From an uncultured Traorella sp. (lineage in GTDB: Bacteria > Bacillota_I > Bacilli_A > Erysipelotrichales > Erysipelotrichaceae), in NCBI GenBank assembly GCA_945938205.1, contig CAMEUL010000054.1, forward strand, positions 1 to 8,698: a stretch of DNA of 8,698 nt, given 5' to 3'. Position 1 is the first letter of the stretch. Each line of letters opens with the position of its first letter. Positions 6,139-8,698 of the stretch are shown here, in pieces. Below the pieces are notes generated by a model that was given only the letters and a program-made list of their open reading frames with translations, had not been told where the DNA came from and did not search any database. Position numbers and translations under genes: made by a program.

Positions 6139-7053
6139 CAATCGTTGATATAAATCATTGAGTAGAGATTGTATGCTAACTCTCGTTAGTCCTCTGACAC
6201 CACATGCTAAGTTATGACCTCCGCCATGATAGTTAGCTGCAATATCATTGATCTTCGCATTTTTAGAACGTAAAGATCCACTGTAAGTTCCATCACTTTG
6301 TTGAGTAAAAAGACAATACATCTGGAATTCTTCTACACTGTTCATGATGAAGACTTTTTCCTTTGCCTTTTCAAAAGTCAATCCAAACTGTTCATAGTCT
6401 TTACAATCCGCAATAACATAAGCAATGGAATCATGAATAAATTCCACATGAGCACGCAAATATGTCTCATAACGGAATGAATTTAGATCTGAGGCAAACA
6501 TTCTTTCATTGACAAGTGGAATATCTACACCAAAAGATGCAAGATATCCGGCTAATTTAAATGTATTTGGAGTCACACTGCGAATGCCAAATTTCTGAGA
6601 ATCTGTCAATAGCCCACAATAGAGGTAAGTAGCACATTCTTGTGTTAGTTTCTCATTGTTTTCCATAAGAAGTGTTCCTAACACTTCGCATGTTGCACAG
6701 GCTTTTTCATTGACAATATTAATATCTCCAAAATTGTCAACAATTGGATGGTGATCGATCTTAATGATCTTCGCACAATCAAAGACACCTTCCCCATCAA
6801 TTCTTTCACGATTAGCGGTATCACAAACAATCGCTAAAGCTTTTGAGAAATCAATATCTCCATGATAGCACTGAGGAAAGAAAGTTTTCACATTTTCTTT
6901 TCCCAATGCATAAAAGGTTTTCTCTGGAAACTGATTCTCAAGATACGTTTTGAGTCCAAATTGAGAGCCATTGGCATCTCCATCCGGATTCACATGTCGA
7001 TAGATGCAGATCGTATCAAACTCTTTAACGGTTTCCAGTAATTTTTCTAACAT
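6124..7053 (-). CDS. nrnA: DHH/DHHA1 phosphoesterase, NrnA type (nanoRNase/pAp phosphatase)
   Basis: A complete 309-residue member of the bifunctional oligoribonuclease and pAp phosphatase family. Proteins of this type degrade very short RNAs, and some cleave pAp or linear cyclic-dinucleotide products (pApA, pGpG). Metal-binding motifs are intact: HVNPDGDA at 20-27, CDTA at 77-80 (Asp78), DHH at 100-102 and GLLTDS at 147-152 (Asp151). The DHHA1 substrate-binding domain follows, with GGGH at 277-280 in a typical NYHGGGHNLACG context. Length agrees with the family. The start at 7053 is separated from the ackA stop by a single base and has only a weak AGG site inside the end of ackA, so translation is probably coupled to ackA. 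Substrate choice (RNA, pAp or dinucleotide) cannot be read from sequence alone. Confidence 0.93.
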   Translation of the reverse strand: MLEKLLETVKEFDTICIYRHVNPDGDANGSQFGLKTYLENQFPEKTFYALGKENVKTFFPQCYHGDIDFSKALAIVCDTANRERIDGEGVFDCAKIIKIDHHPIVDNFGDINIVNEKACATCEVLGTLLMENNEKLTQECATYLYCGLLTDSQKFGIRSVTPNTFKLAGYLASFGVDIPLVNERMFASDLNSFRYETYLRAHVEFIHDSIAYVIADCKDYEQFGLTFEKAKEKVFIMNSVEEFQMYCLFTQQSDGTYSGSLRSKNAKINDIAANYHGGGHNLACGVRGLTRVSIQSLLNDLYQRLKEAE

Positions 7054-7054
7054 A

Positions 7055-8251
7055 TTAGAAACCTAAAATACGGTATGTATCTCTGGCGATGACAAGTTCT
7101 TCGTTGGTAGGAACTACAAATACAGCTACTTTACTGTCAGGGTTGCTGATCTTAGCTTCTTTTCCATGAATCTGGCTGTTCAGTTCTTCATTGATGCTTA
7201 AGCCTAGGTTTTCTTTCATAGCGTTAAGGATCAGACCTCTTAAGTGAGAATCATTTTCACCAAGCCCTGCAGTAAAGGAAATTGCATCCACATGGCCTAA
7301 CTGCATGATATATCCACCAATCATGTTGATGACACGGTTTACATATACCTGAAGAGTCAGGATAGCTCTTTCATTGCCTTCATGATAAGCTTTTTCAATA
7401 TCACGGGCATCACTGGAAATTCCGCTGATTCCCAGCATTCCTGATTTCTTATTTAAGGCTGTATCCATTTCATCCGCACTCATACCTGTCTGGCGAGTCA
7501 TATAAACAACTACTGCAGGGTCGATATCTCCACATCTTGTACCCATCATGATACCACCTAATGGTGTTAATCCCATAGATGTATTCACACATACGCCACC
7601 GTCTACAGCACTGATTGAAGCACCATTTCCTAAGTGACAGGTAATGATCTTAGTATCCTTGATGTCTTTTCCAAGAAGTTCGGCAGTTCTTTGAGAAATG
7701 AACTGATGGCTTGTTCCATGAGCTCCATATTTTCTTACTTTGTGATCAGTATACCATTCATATGGAACAGCATACAGATAGCTTTCTGGTTTCATGGTCT
7801 GATGGAATGCAGTATCAAACACGAATACATGTCCGATTTCTGGCAACGCTTTTTTGAATGCACGGTATCCGATCAAATGTGCTGGATTGTGGAGTGGTGC
7901 CAATGGAGCCAATTCTTCCACTTTATTGACAACATCTTCATCGACCAAAGCACTTTCAGAGAAATAACTTCCTCCCTGCACGATTCTGTGCCCAGCACCT
8001 TTGATTTCATCTAAGCTTTCAACAACCTTGTATTCCACAAGAGCATCCAACAACAGCTGAACGGCAACGGCATGGTCAGGAATTGGCAGATTCTGCACAT
8101 GTTTTTCTCCATTGACCTTAATGGTGAAAATTCCTTCTTCCAAACCAATTCTTTCTGCGTTTCCGCTTGTCAGCACTGTTTCAGATGGCATATCAAACAA
8201 CTGAAACTTTAAACTTGAACTTCCTGCATTTACTGAAATAATTTTTGTCAT
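7055..8251 (-). CDS. ackA: Acetate kinase
   Basis: A complete 398-residue acetate kinase, the usual length. It catalyses the reversible reaction acetyl phosphate + ADP = acetate + ATP, the substrate-level phosphorylation step of mixed-acid fermentation; acetyl phosphate can also act as a phospho-donor. The family motifs are all present: VNAGSSSLKF with Asn8, GHRIVQGG with Arg89, VFDTAFHQ with Asp146, GAHGTSH with His178, the CHLGNGAS phosphate loop at 205-212, MMGTRCGDIDP with Arg239, and the NEE segment near 384. These match the catalytic Asn, Arg, Asp, His, Arg and Glu of characterised acetate kinases. The start at 8251 has a strong AGGAGG site that overlaps the ylxM stop codon. It lies nine bases after ylxM and one base before nrnA, so it is embedded in an operon. 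The partner phosphotransacetylase gene (pta) is not in the window. Confidence 0.98.
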   Translation of the reverse strand: MTKIISVNAGSSSLKFQLFDMPSETVLTSGNAERIGLEEGIFTIKVNGEKHVQNLPIPDHAVAVQLLLDALVEYKVVESLDEIKGAGHRIVQGGSYFSESALVDEDVVNKVEELAPLAPLHNPAHLIGYRAFKKALPEIGHVFVFDTAFHQTMKPESYLYAVPYEWYTDHKVRKYGAHGTSHQFISQRTAELLGKDIKDTKIITCHLGNGASISAVDGGVCVNTSMGLTPLGGIMMGTRCGDIDPAVVVYMTRQTGMSADEMDTALNKKSGMLGISGISSDARDIEKAYHEGNERAILTLQVYVNRVINMIGGYIMQLGHVDAISFTAGLGENDSHLRGLILNAMKENLGLSINEELNSQIHGKEAKISNPDSKVAVFVVPTNEELVIARDTYRILGF

Positions 8252-8260
8252 CTTGTCCTC

Positions 8261-8572
8261 CTAATCTAAATCTTCAATTTGTTCAATGTATTGATTGACT
8301 TCTTTTATTTCCAACTTTTTTATTTTACCATAAATTTCCTGTCGTGCATGATATTTCTCAATCAGATTGAGTTTCTTTTCATATTCACTTAAAATATTTT
8401 CACTTCGCTTGATGGTATCTAATACCGCTGCACGGGAAATCTCATAATTTTCTGAAATTTCAGACAATGAAAAATCTTCTTTAAAATACAGATTGCAGAT
8501 TTCCAGCTGCTTTTCTGTAAGAAGTGTTCCATACCAATCCAGATATTCATTCATCTGTTCAGTTTTCTTCAT
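8261..8572 (-). CDS. ylxM: YlxM-family SRP-associated HTH protein
   Basis: A 103-residue YlxM homologue. The N-terminal part (KTEQMNEYLDWYGTLLTEKQ, then LYFKEDFSLSEISENYEISRAAVLDTIKRSE) is the sigma-70 region-4-like helix-turn-helix of this family. The C-terminal half is a charged helix, probably coiled. YlxM is normally encoded with ffh and/or ftsY and has been linked to the signal recognition particle. I chose the ATG at 8572 because it aligns with the family N-terminus (MKKTEQMN); an in-frame ATG at 8620 would add 16 residues that are only the out-of-frame reading of ftsY. The gene overlaps the end of ftsY by 14 bases. Unlike the common ylxM-ffh order, ackA follows directly. Confidence 0.92.
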   Translation of the reverse strand: MKKTEQMNEYLDWYGTLLTEKQLEICNLYFKEDFSLSEISENYEISRAAVLDTIKRSENILSEYEKKLNLIEKYHARQEIYGKIKKLEIKEVNQYIEQIEDLD

Positions 8573-8698
8573 GGTTTCCAAATCCCTCAGATAATGAATA
8601 AAGATAACTTTCCAGATCAAATTCTTTCAGATCATCAATGCCTTCCCCTAACCCGATATATTTCACACCGAGGTTCAAATGATCCTTGATGGCAATGA
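8559..8698 (-). CDS. ftsY: FtsY C-terminus (SRP receptor GTPase), partial
   Basis: The last 45 residues of a protein entering from the right edge. The sequence IAIKDHLNLGVKYIGLGEGI followed by DDLKEFD is the characteristic C-terminal segment of the FtsY G domain (compare the family pattern IKxxLxxPVKFIGxGExxDDLxxFD). FtsY is the membrane-associated GTPase receptor that docks the SRP-ribosome complex at the Sec translocon. A tail of about 17 residues follows, ending NHEEN before the TGA at 8561-8559. The GTP-binding motifs lie outside the window. The 14-base overlap with ylxM indicates cotranscription. Confidence 0.93.
   Translation of the reverse strand, partial: IAIKDHLNLGVKYIGLGEGIDDLKEFDLESYLYSLSEGFGNHEEN

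Noticed and set aside
7634..8014. A 126-codon plus-strand open frame opposite ackA
   Set aside because: Antisense to an intact, highly conserved acetate kinase. It shows no ribosome site or promoter that I can defend, and its translation is Cys/Trp/Phe-rich noise.
8573..8620. Sixteen-residue N-terminal extension of YlxM
   Set aside because: These codons are the out-of-frame reading of the ftsY end; the YlxM family begins at the Met at 8572.
1..8698. CRISPR array, tRNA/rRNA genes, insertion sequences, prophage or toxin-antitoxin genes
   Set aside because: No regularly spaced repeats, cloverleaf-type sequences, transposase motifs or terminal inverted repeats of IS type were seen; the small membrane protein has no partner gene that would support a toxin call.

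Overview
The window looks like a chromosomal segment of a low-GC Gram-positive bacterium (Bacillota). Evidence: AT-rich DNA, clear Shine-Dalgarno sites, compact hairpin-plus-T-run terminators, a YlxM homologue, and a sortase-type surface protein. The non-canonical sorting signal (PNTSD where LPXTG is usual) and the style of the surface protein suggest a gut Erysipelotrichia-like organism, but that is inference and no marker here settles it.

Layout, right to left, because most genes lie on the minus strand. (1) 8698-6113: a tight operon with the end of ftsY (SRP receptor), ylxM (SRP-associated HTH protein), ackA (acetate kinase) and an nrnA-type DHH phosphoesterase. Spacings run from a 14-base overlap to 9 bases, and a terminator closes it. 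(2) 6104-5697: one small plus-strand gene for a 106-residue two-helix membrane protein, with its own near-consensus promoter and its own terminator back to back with that of nrnA. (3) 5754-5545: a 210-base divergent intergenic region that holds the most structured DNA in the window: a 12-base perfect inverted repeat around a -10 box, an 8-base-arm palindrome just upstream of that box, and several TTACA-type motifs. (4) 5544-2932: an 870-residue secreted, wall-anchored surface protein with its own terminator. (5) 2832-1030: lepA (EF4), transcribed alone between a good promoter and a terminator. (6) 961-1: two overlapping minus-strand genes, a protein with a C-terminal winged helix and the start of a protein resembling a degenerate response-regulator receiver domain, which runs off the left edge.

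The translation, protein-targeting and acetate-metabolism genes are ordinary housekeeping genes with intact motifs. The accessory parts are the surface protein with its promoter region, the small membrane protein, and the wHTH/receiver-like pair. I found no CRISPR array, tRNA, rRNA, insertion sequence or prophage gene. No complete new system can be demonstrated. The two best candidates for follow-up are the surface-protein promoter, which could be an invertible or looped switch, and the unassigned regulator-like pair at the left edge.
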